This document shows positions 46,186 to 59,100 of a stretch of 64,000 nucleotides of DNA, piece after piece. The DNA is from Anisodus tanguticus (Eukaryota > Streptophyta > Magnoliopsida > Solanales > Solanaceae), in assembly GCA_034509755.1 (NCBI GenBank), contig CM067549.1, forward strand, positions 46,242,052 to 46,306,051. Reading direction: 5' to 3'. The notes under the pieces are model-generated. The model was not told the origin of the DNA, did no database searches, and saw nothing but the letters and a program-made list of their open reading frames with translations. How positions within the stretch are numbered: the stretch's first letter is position 1; each line of letters starts with the position of its first letter. The position numbers were made by a program, and so were the translations under genes.

Positions 46186-47376
46186 ATGTCTACTATAAAT
46201 AATATATTTCATCATGCCCTTGCAATCTCCAATATCAAGAACAACATCCCTATTGTTCTTGAGATGGAAAACATCAAATACGCGACGTGGGCAATACTAT
46301 TTAAAAGTCACGCACGGTCTAATCGAGTCCTCCATCACATCGTCCCACCGGAAAAAGGCAAGGAGGAGGTGCTTACCACCGATGATGAAATAGAGTTGTG
46401 GGCAACTCTTGATGCTACGGTACTCCGGTGGATTTATTCCACCATCTCTACGGACCTCTTGCAAATTATTATTGAACCCGACACCACGAAAACGGAAGCT
46501 TGGAATAGATTGCGTGATATATTCCAGGATAACAAAAATCCCCGTGTTGTGACCCTTGAGCAGGAATTCTCCCACATCAACATGGAGGGTTTTCCGAATG
46601 CCTCACCCTATTGTCAAAGGCTCAAGGAGTTGTCGAATAAACTCAAGAACGTTGGCGCGCCTGTCATGAATGATCATCTTGTTCTTCAGATGGTTGCAGG
46701 CCTCTCTGAGGCTTATAATGGCGTTGGGACGCTTCATCGTCAAAGTAATCCTCTCCCGCCGTTCTACCAAACACGTTTCATGCTCACCTTAGAAGAAGCC
46801 GACTTGGCTAAAAAGGCGGTAACCAGAGCTAATTCTGCCATGATGGTGGCTACATCACGCGACACCAATGACCCTCACTTATTCTCGGATAATTCTAGCC
46901 AAAACCATAATAATTATGGCAGCAAAGAGGGCCAAAATTGGAAAAATGGTGGGAAAACCCGCAGCGGCAGACGCGGTAGTGGCGGAGGTGGCAGTGGCAG
47001 AGAACATGGTGGCAGTGGCCAGCGGCTGTGCCGCAGCACCACTGGCCGCAGCTTTAGGCCAGTGCACAGTGGTCGTGAGGCTGGGCCAGTGGGCAGTGGC
47101 CCACGCCATAATTTCCAGGCTTTCCAGCAGCGAGTTGGGCTAGGGCTAACGGACTCCAGTAGTTCCAGTAGACACAACAAACACAGACTGGGCCCTGGTA
47201 GCAGGCTGGCCTGCTTGGGTCTCGGCCACAGCAGGCCTTTGTTGCTGCTTGCCAGCACCGGCCCCGACTCCTACGGATATCGAGACAGCGATGCATACAC
47301 TTGGATTAAATCCTTCGAATGCAAATTGGTACATGGACACCGGTGCTACTTGTCACCTGACGCCCGCACCAGATAA
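46186..47376 (+). CDS. Copia gag (open, C-terminus frame-shifted)
   Basis: An open frame of 396 codons starts MSTINNIFHH. Residues about 60-180 hold the copia gag domain (IYSTISTDLLQIIIEPDT, then a RLRDIFQDNKNPRVVTLEQE segment, then RLKELSNKLKNVG). Gag forms the capsid of the cytoplasmic virus-like particle. The C-terminal ~140 residues are Gly/Ser/Arg-rich, made of GGCAGTGGC-like codons, and I see no CCHC knuckle. The protease is in the +1 frame relative to gag and overlaps it by 128 nt, whereas most plant copia elements use one frame. A shift by mutation in the G-rich region is the simplest explanation. Confidence 0.85.
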   Translation: MSTINNIFHHALAISNIKNNIPIVLEMENIKYATWAILFKSHARSNRVLHHIVPPEKGKEEVLTTDDEIELWATLDATVLRWIYSTISTDLLQIIIEPDTTKTEAWNRLRDIFQDNKNPRVVTLEQEFSHINMEGFPNASPYCQRLKELSNKLKNVGAPVMNDHLVLQMVAGLSEAYNGVGTLHRQSNPLPPFYQTRFMLTLEEADLAKKAVTRANSAMMVATSRDTNDPHLFSDNSSQNHNNYGSKEGQNWKNGGKTRSGRRGSGGGGSGREHGGSGQRLCRSTTGRSFRPVHSGREAGPVGSGPRHNFQAFQQRVGLGLTDSSSSSRHNKHRLGPGSRLACLGLGHSRPLLLLASTGPDSYGYRDSDAYTWIKSFECKLVHGHRCYLSPDARTR

Positions 47377-50300
47377 TCTCTCATCTCATTTCAATTTGAG
47401 CAATAATCGTGGCATCATTGTTGGTAATGGTAATTCAATTCCAATTCGTGGTTATGGTCACACAAATTTATCTCAATCGAACCCACATTTATCCTTGAAA
47501 AATGTCCTTCATGCTTCTCACTTAATTAAAAATTTGGTATCTGTTCGTAAATTTACAACTGATAATTGGGTTTCTATTGACTTTGACCCTTTTGGATTTT
47601 CTGTGAAGGATGTTACGATGGGGATGCCTCTAATGAGATGTAATAGTCGAGGCGAGCTCTATCCCATCACCACCACCACCACCACAACCACTAATCAAGC
47701 CACACCGTCGACGTTTGCCGTTTAGCACCTTCCTTGTGGCATGCGCATTTGGGTCATCCGGGAGCATTTGTTCTTTCTTCTCTTAAAAATAATAATTTTA
47801 TTGAGTGCAATAGTACGCGTAGTACTAATGTTTGTCCTTCTTGTCCGCTTGGGAATCATGTTAGATTACCGTTTGTAGCGTCTAATTCTAGTACTTTAAT
47901 GTCATTTGATATTATTCATAGTGATTTGTGGACATCTCCCTTTTTGAGCTCTGCGGGCCATCATTATTATGTGTTATTTTTTGATGATTATTCTAATTTT
48001 TTATGGACCTTTCCGTTGTCTAAAGAGTTTCAAGTTTATTCCACATTCCTATCTTTTAGAGCATTCATCTGTACCCAATTTGAACGGTAAATTAAAAACA
48101 TTCAATGTGATAATAGAAGGGAATTTGATAATGGGCAGTTTAGGGAATTTTGTAGTGTTAATGTTATATCTTTTTGGTTTTCTTATCCTCATACGTCCTT
48201 CCAAAATGGAAAAGCCGAGAGAACAATAAACACCATTAATAATATTATTCGGACATTACTCGTTCATGCTTCATTACCACCTTCATTTTGGCATCATGCA
48301 TTACAAATGGCTACTTACTTTCTTAACATACTCCCGAGCAAAGGACTAGCATACCAATATCCACTCCAAATTCTTTATCGTAAGGATCCTTCGTATTCTC
48401 ATCTTAAGGTATTTAGGTGTTTATGCTAGCCTCTCTTTCCATCCACTACAATTAACAAACTTCAAGCTCGTTCTACCGCTTGTGTGTTTTTCGGTTATCC
48501 GTCTAATCATCGTGGTTACAAATCTTTTGATTTATCTTCTTATAAAATCATAATTAGTCCCCATGTCATTTTCTATGAAACCCAATTTCTGTTTGCTAAA
48601 TTGTATAATTCTGTGTCTAGTTCTTATAATTTTTTAGATGATGGGATCTCATCGTATATCATCCACCATTTGGCCCAGAATTTTCGTGACCCAATTCTGC
48701 CGGGCCTGCTGACCTAAATGTTCCATGTCCGGATCCAGTTTCTCGGCTAGCAGGCTCACTGCCTGTTGGCCCAATTTCTACGTCCTCCGTCAGTCCAGTC
48801 CATCGGCCAGCAGGCCCACTGCCTGTTGTCCAATCCCGTGACATCCCTACACCGACCCAGGTCTGACCCATTTCTCTTCCGAGTCAAGGGTCCGTTACTT
48901 ATAGCCAATGGAGTATTTTTAAACTAAAAAGACATTTTAATCTCAATTCTAATGTCACTAAATCACCCCTACCACACAACTCAGTGTATGTCCTTCATGA
49001 CCCGAATTGGAAAATGGCCATGGATGATGAATATAATGCTATTATTGAAAATAAGACGTGAGAGTTGGTGCCCCGTTCTCCTGGTATCAATGTTATTTGT
49101 TCTATGTGGATTTTTACTCATAAGAAAAAATCTAATGGTGGTTTTGAGAGGCATAAGACCCGTCTTGTAGGTGATGACAAAACTCAACACGTTGGCGTAG
49201 ATTGTGGAGAGACATTTAGTTCGGTGGTCAAACCAACAACCATTCGCACTGTTTTCAGTATGGTTTTCTCGAAAGCATGACACATTCATCAGTTGGATGT
49301 GAAAAATGCTTTCTTACACGGTGATCTCAAGGAAACATTATACATGCATCAACCCTTGGGTTTCAGGGACCCCGATCATCCTCACCATGTCTGCTTGCTG
49401 AAGAAGTCATTGTATGGGCTAAAACAGGTCCCTCGGGCTTGGTATAAAAGGTTTGCAGATTATGTGTCTACTATTGGATTTTCTCACAGCATGTCTGATA
49501 ATTATATGTTCATCTATCGTCGTGATATTTCTCTGACATACATTCTGTTATATGTGGATGATATTATATCGACTGCCTCTTCGGATAAACTGTGCAAATC
49601 TATCATGTCTCTTCTCAGTTCCAAATTTGCTATGAAAGACTTGGGGCCTTTGAGTTATTTTTTGGGTATAACTATAAATCGTCATGCAGGTGGTCTATTT
49701 CTATCCCATAGAAAGTATGCAGTTGAGATTATTGAGTGAGCTGACATGTCATCCAGTAAGTCATCTCATACTCCAGTTGACACCAAACCGAAGCTGAGTG
49801 CTAATTCTAGCATACATTACGATGATCACTCATTATCACAGTCTTGATGGGCTCTTCAGTATCTTACATTCACGAGGCCTAATATTACTTATGTAGTACA
49901 TCAGGTGTGTTTATTTATGCATGATCCGATGGAGGAACACATGCACGCTCTCAAACGCATTGTGCGCTACATTCAGGGTACTCTTGATTATGGTTTTCAC
50001 TTATATCCATCCTCCGTATTTACTTTCATGTCTTATACAGATGCTGATTGAGGTGGATGTCCGGATACCAGATGGTCAGCATCCGGTTATTGTATGTTTC
50101 TTGGTGATAACTTGGTCCGTTAGTCGGCTAAACGCCAGACTACTTTATCGCGATCCAGTGCGGAGGCCGAGTATCAAGGGGTAGCCAATGTGGTGTCTGA
50201 GTCATGTTGGCGGCGTAATATCTTATTAGAGCTTCACTTTCCTATTCAGAAAGCTACATTGGTCTACTGCGATAATGTTAGTGCGGTCTATCTCTCTGGA

Positions 50301-50480
50301 AATCCATTCCAACATAAGCACACTACACATATCGAAATGGATATTCACTTTGTTCGAGAAAGGTAGTTCGTGGACAAGTACGTGTCTTGCATGTCCCTTC
50401 ACGGTACCAAATTGCTGACATTTTTACTAAGGGTCTTCCCTTAGTTTTGTTCGAAGATTTTAGGGATAGTCTCAGCGTAC
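47249..50480 (+). pseudogene. Copia pol: protease, integrase, RT, RNase H (broken)
   Basis: The protease (NWYMDTGATCHLTP, active-site DTG at about 47337-47345) runs to a stop at 47725. GAG-pre-integrase (LWHAHLGHPG, from 47734, in another frame) and the integrase core (DIIHSDLWTSP near 47908-47940, then FDDYSNFLWTFP) follow to a stop at 48090. Further pieces include the RT segment at 49293-49739 (KNAFLHGDLKE, then LLYVDDIIST with YVDD at about 49551-49562). RNase H has SYTDAD followed by a stop at about 50049-50051. Another frame break lies near 50365. All catalytic motifs are recognisable, but no continuous polyprotein is possible. Confidence 0.9.
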
Positions 50481-50507
50481 GACAACCGCCCGCTATGACT
50501 ACGGGGG

Positions 50508-50994
50508 TGTGGAAGAATATACACGGTAGCGTGCATATTGGCCATGTAAATTGTATATTTACTTAACATAATTATTAGAATTCTTGTACATATATAATTA
50601 GGGTAGTAGTCTTGTATTAGGAAAAGGTAGTAGTAAATCTACATTTTCATAATACAAGACTATTACATTTTCCTAATACAAGACTATTACATTTTCCTAA
50701 TACAAGACTACTACTTTAATTATATATGTACAAGAATTCTAGTAATTATGGTAAGTAAATATACAATTTACATGGCCATATACACGACCAATATACATGT
50801 TACCGTGTATATATTTACTTACCATAATTATTAGAATTGTTGTACATATATAATTAGGGTAGTAGTCTTGTATTAGGAAAATGTAGTAATCTTATATTAG
50901 GAAACGATTGATTTATTTTCCATAATTACATATTGTATATCATGTATATAAACATTTTCATTAATGAAAATAATTAGATGATTATTCTCTTTCA
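50508..50994 (+). repeat. 3' LTR with internal fold-back
   Basis: Follows the purine tract ACGGGGG and starts TGTGGAAGAAT; ends TTCTCTTTCA. Positions 50541-50625 and 50692-50776 are near-perfect inverted repeats of 85 nt each, and a further forward copy of the same segment follows from about 50801. The 5' LTR has only a single forward copy. Confidence 0.85.
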
Positions 50995-50999
50995 TTGAC

Positions 51000-53900
51000 A
51001 TTTAAAATGATATAAATATTTTTCGAGAATCATTAAAGTATAATTAAGTTCGTACTATGTTACCTGCATTCTCAACACATACCATGCAACAAGATAGGCC
51101 CAAATAAGCTATGTACGTCTAAAAGATATCAGTAAGTCTCGTTGACAAACCTTTCTGCAGAAGACAAGAGTGATATGAGTTATATACAATATAATCATAA
51201 TGAAATGTAAGAAGTGAAACAAGTAATTCACATAACAAATACTGTAAATATATAAGCTGAAATTGAAAATTAAGAAACTGAATCAGAATATGAAGTTGAA
51301 AACTAAATTATCTTTAAGGAAATAACTTTTAAAAAAGATTTACATATAGTGGTCCTGCATACATGAGCATTTGGGAAGCCACGTTGGGGCTGATTATGCT
51401 CAATCCATATGTGGGTTCATCGAGTAGCTCAATCAAGTTCAACTCATCTAAGCATGTTAGCACCTTACAAGCATGGGTAATTTAATATGCACATTCTAAT
51501 CGAGTCCTTGATTTGGTTAAGAAATATATCAACTTACCTCAATCAATTGTGAAGAATCGTTACCAATGAACTCATATGTTCAATGTCTTAAAAAATCTAC
51601 AATAAATAGTTAAAACCGTTAACTCAACTACAATCTCAATCTATTTTATGAATTTAAGTTTACTTGGTCATGAATGATTTCACATCATTTCTAGCTATGA
51701 ACTTCATCATTCTAATCATCCAAACATTGTTATACGCTATAAAGTTTTAAATTTTAATAGCGGGGAGCAAAGAAATTACCTTGAATGTTGTTCTAAAAAA
51801 TCATAGGTCTGGGGTCCTGAAGAATTCTTTCAATACTAGATGAAAATCTAATGTTTTGAATTAGGTAGGCGTTAATTGATGTTACTCTAGCGTTTTATAC
51901 TTGAATTCATTATAGAAATTTTATTTTACGTTGGTCGCTTTATTTCTGTCAAACACTCTCCAAAATATTGTAAAAACAAATGAGTTTCCCTCTCTCCAAA
52001 TGACTTTTTATTTTACGCCTTCCAAGGTTGCACAAACCTAATTTAGCTTGTCGTGTTGCATCACATTGCATGGCGCGCCATGACAAGGTATTTTATTTTT
52101 TTGGGACCAAATTGATGGTTTGCTACTCTCAAGTAAAAATATCATAACTTATAGGAATGTCAGAATAATAAACGATTTGAATTGTTGAACACTATACTTA
52201 AAGAGATCTCATTTAATAGATAGCTCATAGCTCAATTCATCATAAGCCGAAAGATATGATCGTTGAAGTTAGGACATCTACGTCTAAAGTGTTTTTCATC
52301 CCTTAAGCAATTTCAACTTATTCCAAACTTCTTCTTTACTAAACTCCGAAAATTAATAAAAACTATTTAACCTTCTTTACTAAACTTCTTTTCTTGTTAA
52401 CGACAGAGTATCCCATAAAATGATTTTATGTTGATTCCAAATTTTTTAAATATTGTAGTATTATATTCTTATCACTTAGAACCTACTTTTATTTATGCTA
52501 GTGTTAGTTTTACTTTTTAGAAATAATTACTGGTGCAATATTAATTTCTTAGATAATATAGAAAAAATTGTCAAGAAGACCTGAAAAGAACATAACACTT
52601 ACATAACAATGATTAAGTAGAAGATCAATTTTATAATTGCAAAATAAAATCAACATTTTAGAATGAAAAATCAAATTTTTTGGTAATAAAGGAAAAATCA
52701 AGTTCCTTTCACATATCTTATACTCTATACTCTAAGAGAAAGCCTAAAGTAATTTGAGGATGTGACATTCAAAAAAAGTTATTGATATGGAATATTTATT
52801 CTTTAATGAGCTTTTAAATAGTGCTGAGTTTGAATTTAATCAAAACTTCGAATCAAATATCTTATAGCAAACGGGAAACAAAAAATTGTCTTTTGTATAT
52901 AGTATACCATGATAGCATTGGTAAGTCTTTTAGTTATTCGACTACAACTTAAATAACCGTTCCAAAATCGGATATTTGTGTGTGTCACCCCATTTTAGTA
53001 GGAAATTACACACAATGACGTTGAAAATGGGTGGTTATGAACTTTTGAATCCTGCTTGCTCCATGAGCAAACCTTCAAAGTCAAAAGTTAAAAGTTCTGC
53101 CCATAGAGCAAAAATGTTAAAGTTTTTCTCATGGGACAAACGGGGTCGGGTAAAAAAAATTAAAAAAAAGACATGATATGGCCACCAGCAAGAAGAAAAG
53201 ACTAAAAAAGGCTCATTTTTAAATAAATAAACCGAAATAACTTTTAGGTCCAAAAAAAAGATAATTTTTAGCGCATTTATCCCACCGGCCCTTTTCTCTT
53301 ATCTTCTTCCTTTACACTGCTCCAAAAATAGCTTTGTATATAAAGTTTACCTGATGTCCTCTTACATAAAGAGTCAATAAAATATGGAAGGACCAAAAAT
53401 CAAGTAATTTAAGTGTAAGGGGATATGGTTGTACTAGTGGAAGAAGTATATTGTTGATCATAAGTTCCGTAAAAGATCCTTTTCAGTTTCCTTAATCGAT
53501 CTCTCGTGTCATTTTATAAAGAAGAATACTTGATTCTTGCCCAATGCCTTCGCTCTTCTCTCTTGTCATTGTGCAGACCTTGTCGGAGACGATGACTCAC
53601 AACAAGGCTCGCCGCGGACAACAGCACCAAAGTTAGGTTTTAGGCCTAATAGCATACATAGTGTTAATTTGTGCCCCTTAGCTTATGGAAATATGTGTAT
53701 AATAATTATATAATATGCGTATAATCAGTGAGTATTCATTGACTATATATTTATTATATAAATACTGTAGAGATACATATTCTATACAACAATGATACAA
53801 TTTCTATACGTATAATATATTTTCTATATACAATAGTGATACATTTTCTATACATATGCTGGAATTAGTTAAAAAAAAGGCTACGAAGTGAAGCGAGCTA

Positions 53901-56141
53901 GACCCCAAAAATGCTCGGTACTTTAAGGTGGGGAAACCAATCCTCCTTGCTCGTTCCTAGGTCTTTTTTTATCACCTTATTTCATTCACTGATTTCTGTA
54001 ATTCATTTCGCTTTTATGAATAGTTGGTTGTGTTGGAGGATTGATGTGTAGTTTGAAGGACGAATGTTGAAGGGAAGCTTTTTAGAGTGGATGCTCTGTG
54101 CGGTATTTTTGATGTTTATGTGTGTATTTGTTCTGTAGTTGGATCAGTCGTTTTTCTTAGTATGTGAATTATTTTAAAAAGGCTAAAAATATTCTTTTAA
54201 GCTTCTTGGGGTATTTGGTATCAATAGTTTCACCGGATGACCATTTATGTCTTTGTCCCAAAATTTTAGACCACTCAATTTAAAGTTTATTCTTGCAAAT
54301 CAAACCATTTTCAGCTATCTTCAATTTAGCCCACTAACCAAGCCCAGATAGGGAGGTAAGAACGTACTACTATTGGGCCCATCCAGAGCGTGATGGGCTG
54401 AGAAGCACCCACTCCCGTTTGTTTTATGTAGTTCTGTCATTTGATCATGAGTTTGTTATATATATGGTTATTTTATGTGGGCCGTTATTTTAACTTTATT
54501 CTCGAAACACAAAAGTTTAAAAGGAGAAAAAACAACAACAATTAAATACATAATTACAAATCTTATAAAGATATAACCCAAAAAATTAGCACACAAGAAT
54601 GTGGCTTTGTGGTCAGTTAAAATTATTGAGATTTATGAAGCCTGAGGTTCAAAATTCATGCAGAAGCAAAGGTATAATTATTCCCATCTCAATTTGTGTA
54701 TCATTTTTTTTTAATTAGTCCAAAAATAATTTTTTTTTATATTTAGTGATAATTTAATTTTAAATTTTTCAGTGTATCCTTAATGAGATCATTTATAGGG
54801 TTACAACTTCTATGACCTGTTTTAGATCACATGTTTATAATCTTCGCTTCACTTTTAAATTTCGTTCCCCGAAGAAAATAAAAATACTCGAAGGAATAAT
54901 ATAAGCACAAATGAAAGACCCAACAATGACTATATGGAAGAAATTAATCAGACTAGAAAGAAAAGGTAGGAGACTTTATCAATAACTCAAAACTTTTGAA
55001 TTTCACTACAATGAAAATATGTGACAGAGCACCCTTATTTATAATACTAAAAATTAAAATAGACTAGGACTAAAAAATCTTATTCCAATATGAATTGGAT
55101 AAATAAACCCTAACTAGACATGATTAAATAAATTAAATCCTAAACAACTTAGGTTTCCTACTCTTGATTTATTTCCTATATAGTCGAACACCGTAAAATA
55201 AATTGAGACAAATGAAGTAGATGATTTTTTCTATTTGTTCATGCTTTGGTGGACATAATTATCCGTTACCTGTGACAGTCTGAGGTAACAAGTACCTCAT
55301 AATTAACAAGATGGAGACGTGCGCAAGCTAAACCAAATACCATAATTATAAAAATAATTACATCAAAAAAAATTGAATAAAAATATATACTAGAGGAGAA
55401 GAAAAGTTACTACAGTTAGATCTCTCTAACAACTATCTTGTAACGGTCAAGTTTTCTTTGAAATAGACTTTCATATTATATTATATTATATTATATATTC
55501 TCTATAACAACATCTCACGATAATAGCAAAAAAATATTTAAAATTAACGATGTTGTTATAGAGATATTTAACTATATACGAGAGAGATTTTCATCGAAAT
55601 TCGTTAAGTGTTCTGCCAAGCAAATAATGATCTTCTTTTCACAAATACCATCTAAAGATAATAAATCATATGAAATCCCAATCATCATCTTTTTAAAGAA
55701 TACTTTTAGCTACTAATCATACAAAGAGAGCTTTATTCCTTACTCTTTTTGAGTGTTAGAGAGAAAGAGATTGAAGCTTCAACCACAAAAAACACACTTC
55801 CCAATTCCTTCAAACCGACAGGCAGTCCTCACTATCTCTTTTCATCTCTCTCTCCCTTTCTCTTTTCTCACCTTTTCTTTTTTTAACAAAGTTCTGATTC
55901 AGAAACCTACTACTCATATCATACTCACCATAGTTTGTATACTCATAAGTTGATGGTTCTAGTTGTATTGTTTTTAATAATGATGATGTCCGGTTAGTTT
56001 GCTGATTATTATTTACATGTATACTTATTGCTTTTCTTTAGTTTAGATATCGAAAAATTCTATCCAATAAAGTTTGAGCTAATGCGGAAATCACTTAGCG
56101 ATTTTTTGTTTTAGCTAGGACTTGGACCATGAGTTGTCATG
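51000..56141. other. Long gene-poor AT-rich region
   Basis: No gene was recognised in about 5 kb. Positions 52967-52990 resemble the tail of the dispersed repeat at 2985 and 10512. 53270-53640 has a TATA-like TGTATATAAAG and a pyrimidine-rich stretch ending GTGCAG before a short GC-richer block. 53740-53850 holds imperfect repeats of ATACATTTTCTATAC type. 55460-55490 is a TTATATTATA run. The rest shows nothing I can name. Confidence 0.5.
55499..55564. repeat. Perfect 15-bp inverted repeat, probable MITE fragment
   Basis: TCTCTATAACAACAT at 55499-55513 is the exact reverse complement of ATGTTGTTATAGAGA at 55550-55564. The 36-nt centre is AT-rich. Similar TATAACAAC units nearby suggest a small MITE, but no target duplication was found. 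Confidence 0.5.
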
Positions 56142-56149
56142 GTTTAAAC
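56142..56149. repeat. Left 8-bp target duplication of the hAT transposon
   Basis: GTTTAAAC, repeated at 59423-59430. The word is itself palindromic. Confidence 0.85.
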
Positions 56150-59100
56150 TAGGGCTGGCCAGTGGGTCGAGTCGGTCCGGTCCCGACCCCGCCACGATCC
56201 CCCTAAAAAAAAAGGGCACGGGACTTGAACCCGGGATCGTCTCGCCCCAAGCCCGATCCCGCCTGACCCACCCCGATCCCGCCCGCCCCTTTCTCTTTGC
56301 AAAAAATGGTCGTTGCAACGGCCATTTTATATTTTGGCAGTTGTGCAACGATCATTTTTGCCCCCCCCCCCTCTACCCCTTTAATATTTATTTTTAACCC
56401 TAAGTTAATATATTTACATTTTAACCCAATTTTCCAACTATAAATACCTCATTTTCTCTTCATCTTTCTCACAAATCTTCCTACAATCTCTCAATCTACC
56501 TCTCTACAAGTCTACATTGCCTACTAAATATTATATTTTATTTATTCATTTGTATAATTGTATCAAAGTTCAAAAATTGGGACTGAAGTTGGCAACTGGC
56601 TTGAGGATCATCCATCGAGCAAAGTTTCAATTTTCAACCTCGATTACACGTCGACGTTACGTCGGCGTTTGGTACCTTTGTTCCTTCTTTAAATTATTAT
56701 TGTTACTTTATTTTAATTATCACACTTAATTTTATTATCTTTAATTATTTATTAGCATAATTAAAATGGAATGATTAAGAGGTATGTTTAAGGGTAAGGT
56801 TAAGTGTGCTTCTTCTAGTAGGGGTAACAATGTCATGTGTACTTCTTCTAGTCATCATATTCCTAGACATGATGATTTGATTTATTACACTCATATATAT
56901 GAAATTAATTTTTTTAATGATATACCATTAGATGATGAGATATATTTTGCAACTCAATCAGACTTTAATTTTGAAGATAATCTAGATGACACACCCACTA
57001 GTGCACCTCAAACTGAAAGTGGAACGCCTCTTATTCCCCCTAGTATGAGACGAGGCCCCACACAATAAAAATTAAAATCTGCTGCATGAGATTTTTTTGA
57101 TAGGGACCAAGAGAATCAAGTAGTTAGATGCCAAATTTGTAAAAATATTTATAAATTTAAAATGGAAAAAGGTCAGGGTGGGACGGGAGGTTTATTCAGA
57201 CATGTACAAAGTTTTTACAAAGCAAGGTGGGATGAATATGAGACTACAAAGTCGGGTGCGCCAATGCGCTCTCAGTCGGGACAATATTCACATAGTGTCC
57301 CGAACCAAGTATAGGGTCAAATTAACCCGATGACGGGGGGAATTGTAGGTCCTAAATACGATAAACATAGAGATAAGGAAGCAATAGCAAAATTAGTTGC
57401 GGTGGAGGGTTTGTCTTTTTCATTTCCTTCCTCTCCTAGTTTTATTCATTACATTAGAGATATGTATAATCCTGCTTTTAACAGTTTTCCTAGATCAACT
57501 GTTGGGAGAGAAGTTTTTAAATTTGCACATGAATATCAACAATAATTACGTTATTCATTATATCATTCTCTTGGCAAAAATATCTATCACGTCTGATATA
57601 GGCCGTAGTACTAACGACCATGATTATTTAACTGTAACATGTCATTGGATAGATTATAAATGGTCTACGCAAAAACGTATTTGAAGCATATATATATATT
57701 GATGATAGGCACACTGGAATATTCATCAAGTTTGCGATTATTATGGTATAACTGATAAAATAATGACTCTTACGTTAGATAATGCTTCTTCTAATAATTA
57801 TGCTATTAGACTTTTAAAAAATCTTTTAACTCCATCTTTTGCTAATCATTTTCATATAAAATGTGCGTACCATATTTATAACTTAGTTGTAAAGGATGGT
57901 CTATCACTTTTTGAAGACATTCTTAATAAAATACAATTTTCTATAAAGTTTATTTTTAGAAGTAATAGAATACAAAGAAAAAAAGAATATAAAAAAACTT
58001 GTCCCGATTGTGAACTACCTTATAGAAAAACTCCGAAGAAGTAGCGACTAGGTTGAATTCTTTATATGAACAACTACTTGTTGCTTATGATTATAGAAGA
58101 CCTATAACTTTATTTTTTTAACGCCCATAATCGAAATCCAACTGATATGGTTGTAGATAACGATTGAGAAAAAATTTCAGAACTTATTGTATTTTTAGAA
58201 AAAAAAATTCAAGCAACTAAAGAATTTTCTGGTATATATTATCCTACTATTTCAACTATGTTATTTTATATAGCTCTAATATTTTTGTTACTTAGTTAAT
58301 ATATGGAGAACCCATCTTATAAGGAACATATTAAGAAAATGTTTATCAAATTTAAAAAATATTTTTTTCCTATTCCCACTATTTATATTATTGGTGTTGT
58401 ATTAAACGGTTGTAAAACACTTATTGAAACTATTTATGATTGTATAGCAGTACTTCCACCTCCAACTCCAAAAAATCCAAATGAACAACAACCTAAGGAA
58501 CCAACAAAAGAAGAAGTTTTGTCTAGAATACACGATGAATGCAAAAAAGTATATACGCATTACCAACAAAAAAGTGCTAGCAACCAACCGACTTCCATGC
58601 ATAATCTTCTTCTTCTTCTTCTTCTTCAATACAACCTCAAAAAAGACATGTTGTTTCTGCGGCTAGTATTGAAAGCCTTAGACATAGAATGTTTAGTGGT
58701 ACCACTACTAATCAAGTTATCGAGTTTGATGTTTTTTGTTTTGCAGGGTGTTGTACCGTACCAAGCAGTTCTCAATGAAGAAAGATGTGAAAACTTACTG
58801 AAATACTGGAGGGAGAATGAGAAGACATTTCCGACACTATCAAAGATGACCCGAGATGTGTTGAACATTCAAGCGTCATCAACAGCGGCTGAAAGCGCTT
58901 TTTCTGTCGGAAGATTTCAAATAGGAGAGCAAGACACTCATTAGCGGGAGACAACTTGGAGATTGCAGTTTTATTCAGAGATTGGATACGAGCGGAGCGT
59001 AGAAGGTGCGGTCAACCGGAGATCAACGAAGATGATGACGAAAACTACAATGAAATCTTATCCGACGGAAGTGGAAGCGACGTCAAGCAATTTGACCAAC

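Larger units (their letters stand above)
45820..50994 (+). mobile_element. Full-length but defective Ty1/copia retrotransposon
   Basis: The element has a 5' LTR, a primer-binding site, gag, protease, integrase, RT, RNase H, a polypurine tract and a 3' LTR. A 5-bp target duplication TTGAC flanks it (45815-45819 and 50995-50999). Coding is broken by frameshifts and stops throughout. The two LTRs differ greatly in length (219 and 487 bp) because the 3' LTR contains an inverted duplication and the 5' LTR has lost part of its first bases. Confidence 0.9.

Noticed and set aside
46868..47340. Several overlapping frames rich in Ala, Gly and Pro on both strands
   Set aside because: All are shadows of the G/C-rich tail of copia gag.
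52069..52082. 14-bp perfect palindrome CATGGCGCGCCATG
   Set aside because: Striking GC-rich word in AT-rich DNA, but isolated and short; no partner repeats or gene context to support a function.
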